From: Pseudomonas chlororaphis subsp. chlororaphis
Lineage (GTDB): Bacteria; Pseudomonadota; Gammaproteobacteria; Pseudomonadales; Pseudomonadaceae
Direction: 5' to 3'
Length of the DNA stretch: 64,000 nt
NCBI RefSeq assembly: GCF_003945765.1
Contig: NZ_CP027712.1
Span: forward strand, 3,844,001-3,908,000
Both the position numbers and the translations under genes were made by a program. This document shows, piece by piece, positions 34,270 through 44,039 of the stretch. Positions within the stretch are counted from its first letter, which is position 1, and every line of letters begins with the position of its first letter. Under the pieces are notes generated by a model. That model was given only the letters and a program-made list of their open reading frames with translations. It had not been told where the DNA came from and made no database searches.

Positions 34270-35070
34270 ATGAAACACGCCCGCATCCGTTATCAAGGCC
34301 AGGTCCACGAGGTCGTGGTCAACGCGCCCAACAGCGTGAAACTGGCCGATGGCCGTGTGCTCGCCGAGGATCAGGTCGAGTGGCTGCCCCCGGCCACCGG
34401 CAGCATGTTCGCCCTGGGCCTGAACTACGCCGACCACGCCGCCGAACTGGCCTTCAAGCCGCCGACCGAGCCGCTGGTGTTCATCAAGTCCCCCGGCACC
34501 TACACCGGCCACAACCAGGTCACCTGGCGCCCGGACAATGTCGCCTACATGCACTACGAGTGCGAACTGGTGGCGGTGATCGGCAAGACCGCGCGCAACG
34601 TCAAGCGCGAGGACGCCCTGGATTACCTGGCCGGCTACACGGTGTGCAACGACTACGCGATCCGCGACTACCTGGAAAACTACTACCGGCCCAACCTGCG
34701 GGTGAAGAACCGCGACGCCACCACCCCGGTCGGGCCGTGGATAGTCGACGTCGCCGACGTGCCCGAGCCGAACCGGCTGAAGCTGCGCACCTGGGTCAAC
34801 GGTGAGTTGCGCCAGGAAGGCAGCACCTGCGACATGATCTTCGACATCCCCTACCTGATCGAATACCTGTCCAGCTTCATGACCCTGCAACCGGGCGACA
34901 TGATCGCTACCGGCACCCCGGAAGGCCTGTCCGACGTGGTGCCCGGCGACGAAGTGGTGGTGGAAGTCGAAGGCGTCGGCCGGCTGGTCAACCGCATCGT
35001 CAGCGAGGCGGAGTTCTTCAGGATCAAGGCACAACACGACACGCAACTGGCGGCCAAGGAGCACGCATAA
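34270..35070 (+). CDS. hpaG2: HpaG2: C-terminal-half homologue of the HHDD isomerase/OPET decarboxylase
   Basis: 266 residues, fumarylacetoacetate-hydrolase fold. Typical metal-site segments are MHYECELVAVIGKTARNV (about 94-111; Glu-x-Glu type) and IATGTPEGLSDVVPGD (about 212-228). Partner of HpaG1. It follows hpaG1 by 9 nt and abuts hpaE with no spacer (TAA-ATG), so the three are one transcript with coupled translation. Confidence 0.93.
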   Translation: MKHARIRYQGQVHEVVVNAPNSVKLADGRVLAEDQVEWLPPATGSMFALGLNYADHAAELAFKPPTEPLVFIKSPGTYTGHNQVTWRPDNVAYMHYECELVAVIGKTARNVKREDALDYLAGYTVCNDYAIRDYLENYYRPNLRVKNRDATTPVGPWIVDVADVPEPNRLKLRTWVNGELRQEGSTCDMIFDIPYLIEYLSSFMTLQPGDMIATGTPEGLSDVVPGDEVVVEVEGVGRLVNRIVSEAEFFRIKAQHDTQLAAKEHA

Positions 35071-36531
<1,461 letters not shown>

Positions 36532-36543
36532 GGTTTTGCAATC

Positions 36544-36634
36544 CTGTAGCCGCTGCCGAAGGCTGCGCTCGTCTCGGAACGAGACGCCGCTTGAAGTCCC
36601 TGCGGGACTTATCGCAGCCTGCGGCAGCGGCTAC
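36544..36634. repeat. REPIN, family B, inside the hpa gene string (hpaE-hpaD)
   Basis: CTGTAGCCGCTGCCGAAGGC on the left and an inverted right arm ending GCGGCAGCGGCTAC. About 90 bp, 12 nt after the hpaE stop. Confidence 0.88.
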
Positions 36635-36640
36635 GGGCCG

Positions 36641-36648
36641 AACAATAA
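36641..36648 (+). promoter_or_regulatory. CA motif (Hfq/Crc site) before hpaD
   Basis: AACAATAA, exact AAnAAnAA match, 20 nt before the ATG and just ahead of CAGGAGA. Confidence 0.5.
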
Positions 36649-36668
36649 GATGTTTCAGGAGAAGCACC

Positions 36669-37526
36669 ATGGGCGAAGTCGTCATGGCCGCCAAGGTCTG
36701 CCACGTTCCATCGATGTACCTGTCCGAACTGCCGGGCAAGCACCACGGCTGTCGCGAAGCGGCGATCGCCGGGCACAAGGAAATCGCCCGTCGCGCCCGT
36801 GAGCTGGGGGCCGACACCGCCGTGGTGTTCGACGTGCACTGGCTGGTCAACAGCGGTTACCACATCAACTGCGGCGAGCACTTCAAGGGCACCTACACCA
36901 GCAACGAACTGCCGCACTTCATCAAGAACATGGACTACGACTACCACGGCTGCCCGGAACTGGGCGAGCTGATTGCCGCCCAAGCCAATGCCGCCGATGT
37001 GCGCACCCTCGCCCACAACATCCCCAGCCTGGAGCTGGAGTACGGCACCCTGGTGCCGATACGCTACATGCACATGGACGTACCGCCGGAGCAGCATTTC
37101 AAGGTGATTTCCATCGCCGCCTGGTGTGCCTGGCACAAGCTCGAAGACAGCTTCACCTTCGGCGCCGCGGTGCGCCGGGCCATCGAGAAGAGCGACCGCA
37201 AGGTCCTGGTGCTGGCCTCCGGCTCCCTGTCGCACCGTTTCTCCGACGACCGCGAGGCCGAAGCCAACATCCACAACTGGACCCGCGAGTTCGACAAACA
37301 GATGGACCTGCGAGTGGTCGAGCTGTGGCAACAGGGGCGCTTTCGCGAGTTCTGCTCGATGCTCCCGGACTACGCCGAGCACTGCTTCGGCGAAGGCCGG
37401 ATGCACGACACCGCCATGCTCCTGGGCCTGCTCGGCGGCCCCGAATACAACCGGCCGGCGGAAATCGTCACCGCGCCTTTCGGCAGCTCCGGCACCGGCC
37501 AGATCAACGCCATTTTCCCGCTCTAG
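36669..37526 (+). CDS. hpaD: 3,4-dihydroxyphenylacetate 2,3-dioxygenase
   Basis: 285 residues, class III extradiol (LigB-like) dioxygenase. His residues in AKVCHVPSM (about 8-16), FDVHWLVNSGYH and the segment LASGSLSHRF are in positions expected for the Fe(II) site and acid-base residues. It opens homoprotocatechuate to 5-carboxymethyl-2-hydroxymuconate semialdehyde. The start follows AGGAGA with ideal spacing. It lies between hpaE (REPIN in between) and hpaF. Confidence 0.94.
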   Translation: MGEVVMAAKVCHVPSMYLSELPGKHHGCREAAIAGHKEIARRARELGADTAVVFDVHWLVNSGYHINCGEHFKGTYTSNELPHFIKNMDYDYHGCPELGELIAAQANAADVRTLAHNIPSLELEYGTLVPIRYMHMDVPPEQHFKVISIAAWCAWHKLEDSFTFGAAVRRAIEKSDRKVLVLASGSLSHRFSDDREAEANIHNWTREFDKQMDLRVVELWQQGRFREFCSMLPDYAEHCFGEGRMHDTAMLLGLLGGPEYNRPAEIVTAPFGSSGTGQINAIFPL

Positions 37527-37603
37527 ACGCCGCGCCAGCCTCGCCAACCCAGCCCTGGATTTCCAGGGCTGGCCGCCGAAGGCTCGCCCGCAAGGAGGAT
37601 CAC

Positions 37604-37993
37604 ATGCCGCATTTCATCGCTGAATACACCGACAACATCGAGCAGGCCGCCGACCTGCCAGGGCTGTTCGAGAAGGTCCACAACTACCTCGGGGCCAGCG
37701 GCGTGTTCCCGCTCGGCGGCATCCGCAGTCGCGGCGTGCGCCTGGACACCTGGCGCATGGCCGACGGCAAGCACGACTACGCCTTCGTCCATATGCGCCT
37801 GCAAGTCGGCGCCGGGCGCGACCTGGCGACAAGACGCAAGGTCGCCGAGGACCTGTTCGAGATCATCAAGGCGCACTTCGCCGAGCTCCAGGCCCAGCGC
37901 CTGCTGGCGCTGTCGTTCGAAATGAGCGAGCTGGATGCCGAGCTGAACTTCAAGCACAACAACGTGCATGAGTTTCTCAAGCGGCAAGCGTGA
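37604..37993 (+). CDS. hpaF: 5-carboxymethyl-2-hydroxymuconate delta-isomerase
   Basis: 129 residues of the tautomerase superfamily. Pro2, which becomes the N-terminal catalytic base after Met removal, is present (MPHFIAEYTDNIEQ), and Arg residues in GIRSRGVRLDTWRM are suitable for carboxylate binding. It isomerises the dehydrogenase product before decarboxylation by HpaG. AAGGAGG (37592-37598) is a strong ribosome site. A REPIN starts one base after the stop codon. Confidence 0.93.
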   Translation: MPHFIAEYTDNIEQAADLPGLFEKVHNYLGASGVFPLGGIRSRGVRLDTWRMADGKHDYAFVHMRLQVGAGRDLATRRKVAEDLFEIIKAHFAELQAQRLLALSFEMSELDAELNFKHNNVHEFLKRQA

Positions 37994-37994
37994 C

Positions 37995-38095
37995 CTGTAG
38001 CCGCTGCCGCAGGCTGCGATAAGACCGAAGGCCTTCAGCGAGCTTGAAGTCGCTGCGGCCGTCCCGGCCGATCGCAGCCTGCGGCAGCGGCTACA
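37995..38095. repeat. REPIN, family B, inside the hpa gene string (hpaF-hpaX)
   Basis: CTGTAGCCGCTGCCGCAGGC on the left; the right arm ends GCGGCAGCGGCTACA. Second REPIN splitting the hpa genes. Confidence 0.9.
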
Positions 38096-38114
38096 AAGTC
38101 CGTGCCCTATCGAC

Positions 38115-38125
38115 AAGAACAATAA
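38115..38125 (+). promoter_or_regulatory. CA motif (Hfq/Crc site) before hpaX
   Basis: AAGAACAATAA, three and a half AAn units, 14 nt before the ATG at 38139. Confidence 0.5.
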
Positions 38126-38138
38126 AAGAGACCCGCCC

Positions 38139-39446
38139 ATGTCCAGCTCGACCCTTGCCCTGCCCAGCGCGGTGGAGACCAACGACACCTATCGCCGGAT
38201 CACCTGGCGGCTGATGCCCCTGCTGTTCACCTGCTACATCTTCGCCCACCTGGACCGCATCAACATCGGCTTCGCCAAGTTGCAAATGACCCAGGACCTG
38301 GGCTTCAGCGACAGCGTCTACGGCTTCGGCGCCGGCCTGTTCTTCATCGCCTATGCGCTGTTCGGCGTGCCCAGCAACCTGGCATTGGACCGGGTCGGGC
38401 CGCGCCGCTGGATCGCCACCTTGATGGTGGTCTGGGGCCTGCTGTCCAGTGCCATGCTGCTGGTGGACAACGCCGCCGGCTTCTACCTGTTGCGCTTTCT
38501 GCTGGGGGTGGCCGAGGCCGGGTTTTTCCCCGGCATCCTGGTGCTGCTCAACCGTTGGTTCCCGGCCAGCCGCCGCGGCCAGGTGACCGCGTTGTTCGCC
38601 ATTGCCGTGCCCATGGCCGGGGTGATCGGCGGGCCGCTGTCGGGCTGGATTCTCGAAAGCTTTCACGACCTGGGCGGGATGCGCGGCTGGCAGTGGATGT
38701 TCCTGATCGAAGGCCTGCCGGTGGTCCTGCTCGGCCTGGTGGTGCTCAAGGCGCTGCCGGAAAGCATCGACAGCGTCGGCTGGCTGAGCGCCCCACAAAA
38801 GCAGCAACTGCACGCGGCCCTGAGCGAGGAGGAACAGCACAAGCCGATCACCCGCTTCGCCGGCATCCTCCAGGACAAACATATCTGGCTGCTGGTGTGC
38901 ATCTATTTCGCAGTGATGCTGGCGGTCAACACCATCGCCTTCTGGATGCCGACCCTGATCCACCACGCCGGCATCGCCCGCGACAGCCGCGTCGGCCTGC
39001 TCAGCGCCCTGCCGTACCTGGCCGGCTGCCTGTTCATGATCGGTGTCGGCCGTTCCTCCGACCGCCTGCGCGAACGGCGCTGGCACCTCGGCGTGCCACT
39101 GCTGATGTCCAGCCTCGGCCTGATCGTCGCAGGCGTCGCCCCGGACAACGCCTGGCTGGTGATGGCCGGGCTGCTGGTGGCCGGCATGGGCGCCAGCGCC
39201 GCGCTGCCGATGTTCTGGCAACTGCCGCCGGCCTTTCTCGCCAGCAACACCCAGGCCGCGGGGATCGCCCTGATCAGTTCCTTCGGCAGCATCGCCGCCT
39301 TCCTCGCGCCCTACCTGATCGGCGTGGTCCGCGACGCCACCCAGAGCGCCAGCCTCGCCCTGTATGCCCTGGCCCTGCTGATCGCCCTCGGCGCCTGGCT
39401 GGTGTTGCGGGTGCCAGCCCTTATCGTCAATCCCCAGGAGAAATAA
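38139..39446 (+). CDS. hpaX: 4-hydroxyphenylacetate permease (MFS)
   Basis: 435 residues, 12-helix MFS transporter of the anion:cation symporter subfamily ([16 protein letters not shown] at about 36-51; [19 protein letters not shown] about 117-135). Position within the hpa genes, between hpaF and hpaH, identifies it as HpaX. It imports 4-hydroxyphenylacetate. Its leader carries a REPIN and a CA motif. The MFS gene at 44040 is a close relative by motif but belongs to a different cluster. Confidence 0.88.
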   Translation: MSSSTLALPSAVETNDTYRRITWRLMPLLFTCYIFAHLDRINIGFAKLQMTQDLGFSDSVYGFGAGLFFIAYALFGVPSNLALDRVGPRRWIATLMVVWGLLSSAMLLVDNAAGFYLLRFLLGVAEAGFFPGILVLLNRWFPASRRGQVTALFAIAVPMAGVIGGPLSGWILESFHDLGGMRGWQWMFLIEGLPVVLLGLVVLKALPESIDSVGWLSAPQKQQLHAALSEEEQHKPITRFAGILQDKHIWLLVCIYFAVMLAVNTIAFWMPTLIHHAGIARDSRVGLLSALPYLAGCLFMIGVGRSSDRLRERRWHLGVPLLMSSLGLIVAGVAPDNAWLVMAGLLVAGMGASAALPMFWQLPPAFLASNTQAAGIALISSFGSIAAFLAPYLIGVVRDATQSASLALYALALLIALGAWLVLRVPALIVNPQEK

Positions 39447-39448
39447 CC

Positions 39449-40252
39449 ATGCTCAGCCTTTCGGACATCCAGCAGGCCGCCGCCCGCCTCGACGCCGCCG
39501 AACGCAATCGGGAACAGATCGCCCAGCTGTCGCTGGAGTTTCCCGGCATCACTATCGAGGACGCCTACGCCATCCAGCGCAGTTGGGTGGAACACAAGAT
39601 CCGCGCCGGGCGCAAGCTGGTCGGGCACAAGATCGGCCTGACCTCGCGGGCCATGCAGGTGTCGTCGAACATCAGCGAACCGGACTTCGGCGCCCTGCTG
39701 GACGACATGCTGTTCGAGGAAGGCAGCGACATTCCGTTCCAGCGCTTCATCGTGCCGCGGGTCGAGGTGGAACTGGCGTTCATCCTCGGCAAGCCGCTCA
39801 AGGGCCCGGACTGCACGCTGTTCGATGTGCTCGACGCCACCGAATGGGTGATCCCGGCCCTGGAGATCATCGACGCGCGCATCCAGCAGGTCGACCCGCA
39901 AACCCAGGTTACGCGCAAGGTGTTCGACACCATCTCCGACAACGCCGCCAACGCCGGGGTGGTCATGGGCGGCCGCGCGGTGCGCCCCAACGATATCGAC
40001 CTGCGCAAAGTGCCGGCGGTGCTCTATCGCAACGGCGTGATCGAGGAGTCCGGGGTGTCCGCCGCGGTGCTCAACCATCCGGCCAAGGGCGTGGCCTGGC
40101 TGGCCAACAAACTGGCGGCCTACGACGTCGGCCTGGAGGCCGGGCAGATCATCCTCGGCGGTTCCTTCACCCGCCCGGTGGCCGCCCGCCCCGGCGATAC
40201 CTTCCACGTCGACTACGATCAGCTCGGCAGCATCGCCTGCCGTTTTGTCTGA
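39449..40252 (+). CDS. hpaH: 2-oxo-hept-4-ene-1,7-dioate hydratase
   Basis: 267 residues, 4-oxalocrotonate decarboxylase/vinylpyruvate hydratase fold ([20 protein letters not shown] at about 52-71; [13 protein letters not shown] with metal-binding Glu residues about 104-116). It adds water to 2-oxohept-4-ene-1,7-dioate, giving the aldolase substrate. It starts 2 nt after the hpaX stop, behind CAGGAGAA, so translation is coupled to hpaX. Confidence 0.94.
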   Translation: MLSLSDIQQAAARLDAAERNREQIAQLSLEFPGITIEDAYAIQRSWVEHKIRAGRKLVGHKIGLTSRAMQVSSNISEPDFGALLDDMLFEEGSDIPFQRFIVPRVEVELAFILGKPLKGPDCTLFDVLDATEWVIPALEIIDARIQQVDPQTQVTRKVFDTISDNAANAGVVMGGRAVRPNDIDLRKVPAVLYRNGVIEESGVSAAVLNHPAKGVAWLANKLAAYDVGLEAGQIILGGSFTRPVAARPGDTFHVDYDQLGSIACRFV

Positions 40253-40263
40253 GGAGAATGCTC

Positions 40264-41064
40264 ATGCAACTGCCGATCAATCATTTCAAGCAACGCCTGC
40301 GCCAGGACGCGCCGCAGATCGGCCTGTGGCTGGGCCTGGCCAATGCCTATTGCGCGGAGCTGGCGGCCAACGCCGGTTTCGACTGGCTGCTGCTGGACGG
40401 CGAACACGCGCCCAACGACCTCAACAGCCTGCTCGGCCAGTTGCAGGCCATCGCGCCCTACCCGGTGCAAGGCATCATTCGCCCGCCGGTGGGCGACACC
40501 GCGCTGATCAAGCAACTGCTGGACATCGGCGCCCAGACCCTGCTGATCCCCATGGTCGAAAGCGTCGAGCAGGCCCGGCAGCTGGTACGCGCCATGCGTT
40601 ATCCGCCCGCGGGCATCCGTGGTGTCGGCAGCGCCCTGGCCCGGGCCTCGCGCTGGAACAGCATCCCCGGTTACCTGGACCAGGCCGATGAGCAGATGTG
40701 CCTGCTGCTGCAGATCGAGAACCTCGAAGGCCTGGCCAACCTGGATGCCATCGCCGCCCTTGATGGAGTCGATGGCCTGTTTATCGGCCCGGCCGACCTC
40801 TCGGCGTCCATGGGCCATCGCGGCAACCCGGGACATCCCGAGGTGGTCGCGGCGATCGAGGATGCCATCGCGCGCATCCGCAAGGCCGGCAAGGCGGCCG
40901 GGATCCTCAGCGCCGACCGGACATTGGCGCAGCGCTATATCGAGCTGGGGGCGAACTTCGTCGCGGTGGGGGTGGACACCACCGTGCTGATGAAGGGTTT
41001 GCAGGGGTTGCTGGGGCAGTACAAGGAGGTGGCGACGCCTACCTCAGGTGGCGGGGTCTACTAA
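40264..41064 (+). CDS. hpaI: 4-hydroxy-2-oxo-heptane-1,7-dioate aldolase
   Basis: 266 residues, class II (metal-dependent) aldolase with TIM-barrel fold. His in [14 protein letters not shown] (about 40-53), the Arg of GIIRPPVGD (about 67-75) and the metal-binding Glu/Asp in QIENLEGL and [14 protein letters not shown] are visible. It splits 4-hydroxy-2-oxoheptanedioate to pyruvate and succinate semialdehyde. ATG 40264 has GAGGAG seven nt upstream; the ATG at 40258 is too close. No succinate-semialdehyde dehydrogenase gene follows here. Confidence 0.94.
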   Translation: MQLPINHFKQRLRQDAPQIGLWLGLANAYCAELAANAGFDWLLLDGEHAPNDLNSLLGQLQAIAPYPVQGIIRPPVGDTALIKQLLDIGAQTLLIPMVESVEQARQLVRAMRYPPAGIRGVGSALARASRWNSIPGYLDQADEQMCLLLQIENLEGLANLDAIAALDGVDGLFIGPADLSASMGHRGNPGHPEVVAAIEDAIARIRKAGKAAGILSADRTLAQRYIELGANFVAVGVDTTVLMKGLQGLLGQYKEVATPTSGGGVY

Positions 41065-41067
41065 CCC

Positions 41068-41215
41068 CTGTAGCCGCTGCCGAGCCCGCGAGGCTGCGAA
41101 CGGCCGCACAGCGGCCGCAACGGGGCCAACGCGGGTATCCAGACCCAAAGCAATCACAGGTTTTGCGCCTGCTGCGCAGTCGATCGCAGCCTCGCGGGCT
41201 CGGCAGCGGCTACAG
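41068..41215. repeat. REPIN, family B, after hpaI
   Basis: CTGTAGCCGCTGCCGAGCCC on the left with a right arm ending CGGCAGCGGCTACAG; the longer GAGCCCGCGAGGCTGCGA variant. It sits between the convergent hpaI and glycerate kinase genes. Confidence 0.87.
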
Positions 41216-41228
41216 GTCTGCGCCTTGC

Positions 41229-41250
41229 AGGAGCGAGGCTTGCCCGCGAT
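41229..41250. repeat. Single REP, family A, next to a family-B REPIN
   Basis: AGGAGCGAGGCTTGCCCGCG plus AT, one REP without a partner, 13 bp after the family-B element. Confidence 0.7.
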
Positions 41251-41254
41251 GGCC

Positions 41255-42397
41255 TCAGCCCTGGCGCGCCGCCAGGCGCCAGACCCGGGCGATGTCCGAG
41301 GCCCTGTCGCGCAACAGGCGCGGCGCCTCGGCACAGGCCTGCTCCAGGGTCATGGGGCCGCTGGCCAGGGCAAAGGCCGCATCCACCCCGTGCTCATACA
41401 TCTGCTCGTAGCCCTCGCCCAGGGTCCCGGCGATCACGATCACCGGCACCTGGTGCTGCTTGGCGATGCGCGCCACGCCAAAGGGGGTCTTGCCGCGCAG
41501 GGTCTGGGCGTCGAAGCGACCTTCGCCGGTAATCACCAGGTCCGCGCCCTGCACGGCCTCGGCCAGCCCCACCAGCTCGGCCACCACTTCCACCCCCGGA
41601 CGAAACCGCGCGCCGAGGAACGCTTTGGCGGCGAACCCCAGGCCACCGGCGGCGCCGCTGCCCGGATCGTCGCGCACGTCCTTGCCCAGCACCCGCGCGG
41701 CCTGGTCGGCGAACTGGCCGAGAGCCCGGTCCAGCTGCTCGACCTGCTGCGGCGACGCGCCCTTCTGCGGGCCGAAAATCGCCGAGGCGCCGTGAGGACC
41801 ACAGAGCGGGTTGTCGACGTCGGCGGCGATCTCGAAACGCACCTCGGCCAGGCGTGGATCGAGGTGGCTCAGGTCGACCCGCGCGACCCGCGCCAGGGCC
41901 AGACCGCCCAGGGGCAAGACCTGGCCATCGCGATCCAGCAGGCGCACGCCCAGCGCCTGCAAGGCACCGCTGCCGGCGTCGTTGGTGGCGCTGCCGCCGA
42001 TGGCCAGGATCACCCGCCGCGCGCCGGCATCCAGGGCCGCGCGGATCAGCTCGCCGGTGCCGACGGTGCTGCTGGTGCAGGCATCGCGCTGGCCCGGCGG
42101 CACCAGTTGCAGGCCACTGGCCTCGGCCATTTCGATGATCGCGGTGTGGCTCTGCGGCAGCCAGCCCCAGCGCGCCTCCACCGGCGCGCCCAGCGGTCCC
42201 TGGACCCGGGTGGTGCGCAACTGGCCCTCGCAGGCATCGAGGATCGACTCCACGGTGCCCTCGCCGCCGTCCGCCATCGGGCACTGGATCAGCTGCGCGT
42301 CCGGCCACACCCGCGCCAGCCCGTCGGCGATGGCGCTGGCCACGCCAGAGGCACTCAGGCTGTCCTTGAAGGAGTCGGGGGCGATGATGATTTTCAT
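41255..42397 (-). CDS. Glycerate kinase (GarK/GlxK family)
   Basis: 380 residues, glycerate kinase type 1 (IIIAPDSFKDSLSASGVASAIADG at the N-terminus; PMADGGEGTVESIL about 39-52; ITGEGRFDAQTLRGKTPFGV about 288-307). It phosphorylates D-glycerate, usually to 2-phosphoglycerate in this family. GGAGATAG precedes the start. A regulator of the sugar-diacid (CdaR) family lies upstream in the same direction, with a REPIN and a candidate operator in between. Physiological source of glycerate here is not shown by the neighbours. Confidence 0.92.
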   Translation of the reverse strand: MKIIIAPDSFKDSLSASGVASAIADGLARVWPDAQLIQCPMADGGEGTVESILDACEGQLRTTRVQGPLGAPVEARWGWLPQSHTAIIEMAEASGLQLVPPGQRDACTSSTVGTGELIRAALDAGARRVILAIGGSATNDAGSGALQALGVRLLDRDGQVLPLGGLALARVARVDLSHLDPRLAEVRFEIAADVDNPLCGPHGASAIFGPQKGASPQQVEQLDRALGQFADQAARVLGKDVRDDPGSGAAGGLGFAAKAFLGARFRPGVEVVAELVGLAEAVQGADLVITGEGRFDAQTLRGKTPFGVARIAKQHQVPVIVIAGTLGEGYEQMYEHGVDAAFALASGPMTLEQACAEAPRLLRDRASDIARVWRLAARQG

Positions 42398-42482
42398 GGG
42401 CTATCTCCGGTTCTTATGGCGCCCATGCTGCCAGTTGGCCGCGACCTTGACCCCGGTCCGCTGCACAAGTGTGGGGCGGCTT

Positions 42483-42502
42483 TATTGTTCATTTTCACAA
42501 TA
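42483..42502. promoter_or_regulatory. Inverted repeat TATTGT-N8-ACAATA upstream of glycerate kinase
   Basis: Perfect 6-bp arms 86-105 nt before the kinase start. It is the best operator candidate for the adjacent CdaR-type regulator. Confidence 0.4.
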
Positions 42503-42518
42503 GCTGCATCGCACGCGT

Positions 42519-42659
42519 CTGTAGCCGCTGTCGAGCCCTGGCGAGGCTGCGCACGACCGCGCAGCGGTCGCAGAACCGCGCCACACCGATAGACAGACAT
42601 ACCGCGTCGCCGGGTTTACGGGGCGCTGCCCCGATCGCAGCCTACGGCAGCGGCTACAG
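42519..42659. repeat. REPIN, family B, between glycerate kinase and CdaR-type genes
   Basis: CTGTAGCCGCTGTCGAGCCC on the left; the right arm ends TACGGCAGCGGCTACAG. 141 bp. Confidence 0.85.
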
Positions 42660-42668
42660 GGCCTGGCA

Positions 42669-43796
42669 TTACAACGGGGATGGCTCGGTCTGCGGCAACA
42701 GTTGCACCGCCAGGTACAGCGCCAGCATGCCGTCAAGCTTGAGCGGGTCGACGCCGCTGAGCTCGGCGATGCGTTCCATGCGGTAGCGCAGGCTGTTGCG
42801 GTGGATGCCCAGGGCGTCGGCGCAGGCCTGGCTCTGGCCGTCGTGGTCGCACCAGCTGCGCAGGGTCGCCAGCAGCTGGCCATTGGCGTCCTTGGCGATG
42901 ACCTTGCGCAAGGGGCTGAGCAACTCGTCCAGGGCATCGTCATTGCGGTGGCGCCAGAGCATCACCGGCAGGCGGAAACGATTGAGGGTCAGCAAGCGCG
43001 ACTGGGGCAGCACGTCGCGGCCATAGGCGAGCAGGTCGCCGACCCGCCGGTAGCAACGGCGCAGCCCCGCCAGCCCGTCGGCCTGGCCGCCCACGGCGAT
43101 GCGCAGGATGTTCCAGCCCAGGCTGTCGAGTTTCTCCAGCAGTCGCGGGTTATCGACACTCAGGGTCGCCGGCCGGCACCACAGCAACGAGGACTTGGCC
43201 GAGCTGACGCACCAGCTGTCCGGGTAACGGGACATCAGCCAGGCACTCAGGGCCTCGACGGTCTGCGCCCCGCCCTCCTGGGGCTGGCCCAGTTCGAATA
43301 GATAGGGCGTGCGCGGCAACTGCGGCTTGAGGCCCATCTGCTGCGCCTCGTCCACCAGCCGCGGCGAGTCCCCACTGTCACTGAGCAACAGCGCCAGCAA
43401 GTCGTCGCAACGCTGGCGGCGCCATTGCTGTTCGGCCTGCTGGTGGCGCTGGCCCACCAGCATCTCGGCGGTCATGCGCACCAGCTCGGCATAGGTGCGC
43501 AGCAGTTCCGGCTCTCCGGTGATGCCCAGCACGCCGATCAGCCGCTGGTCGTGCAGCAGCGGCAGGTTGATCCCCGGTTGCACGCCCTTGAGGTGCTTGG
43601 CGGTCTGCGCGTCGATCTCCACCACCCGGCCGTTGGCCAGCACCAGTTGCGCGCCTTCGTGGCGGGTGTTGATGCGCTCGGGCTCGCCGCTGCCAAGGAT
43701 CAGGCCCTGGCTGTCCATGACGTTGACGTTGTAGGGCAGGATGGCCATCGTCCGGTCGACAATGTCCTGCGCCAGGTCGTGATCGAGTTCGAACAT
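42669..43796 (-). CDS. CdaR-type sugar-diacid regulator
   Basis: 375 residues. N-terminal diacid-recognition domain (about 1-135; LDHDLAQDIVDRTMAILPYN, GQLILGSGEPERINTRHEGA-type sequence), a middle region, and a C-terminal PucR/CdaR helix-turn-helix (about 305-365; ACADALGIHRNSLRYRMERI). E. coli CdaR senses glycerate or its precursors and activates glucarate/galactarate/glycerate genes. Here it lies upstream of glycerate kinase in the same direction and diverges from an MFS transporter, so it likely controls both. Confidence 0.88.
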   Translation of the reverse strand: MFELDHDLAQDIVDRTMAILPYNVNVMDSQGLILGSGEPERINTRHEGAQLVLANGRVVEIDAQTAKHLKGVQPGINLPLLHDQRLIGVLGITGEPELLRTYAELVRMTAEMLVGQRHQQAEQQWRRQRCDDLLALLLSDSGDSPRLVDEAQQMGLKPQLPRTPYLFELGQPQEGGAQTVEALSAWLMSRYPDSWCVSSAKSSLLWCRPATLSVDNPRLLEKLDSLGWNILRIAVGGQADGLAGLRRCYRRVGDLLAYGRDVLPQSRLLTLNRFRLPVMLWRHRNDDALDELLSPLRKVIAKDANGQLLATLRSWCDHDGQSQACADALGIHRNSLRYRMERIAELSGVDPLKLDGMLALYLAVQLLPQTEPSPL

Positions 43797-43910
43797 AGCG
43801 GCGTGATCCTAGGCTCTCTACGAAAAGTGGCTGCATGCTGGGCGCCTTCGGCGCTACGCGGGCCATGCTGCGTTAAAAACAGGCTCGGGGCGATGGCGAA
43901 GGCTTGTTCA

Positions 43911-43946
43911 CCGGCACAGGGGATGCCGGCAAAGCCTGTGCGCCGG
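43911..43946. other. Hairpin in the CdaR/MFS divergent spacer
   Basis: CCGGCACAGG can pair with CCTGTGCGCCGG across 14 nt. The 243-nt spacer otherwise shows only an AT-rich leader just before the MFS start (AATCATAATAAAGAGAG). Confidence 0.4.
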
Positions 43947-44039
43947 CACAAAGACAGCGGCCCATGGGGTGACCGAGACTCTCGGGGCGATCAACGTTAA
44001 CCTCGCATCGCAAAAAATCATAATAAAGAGAGACACGCC

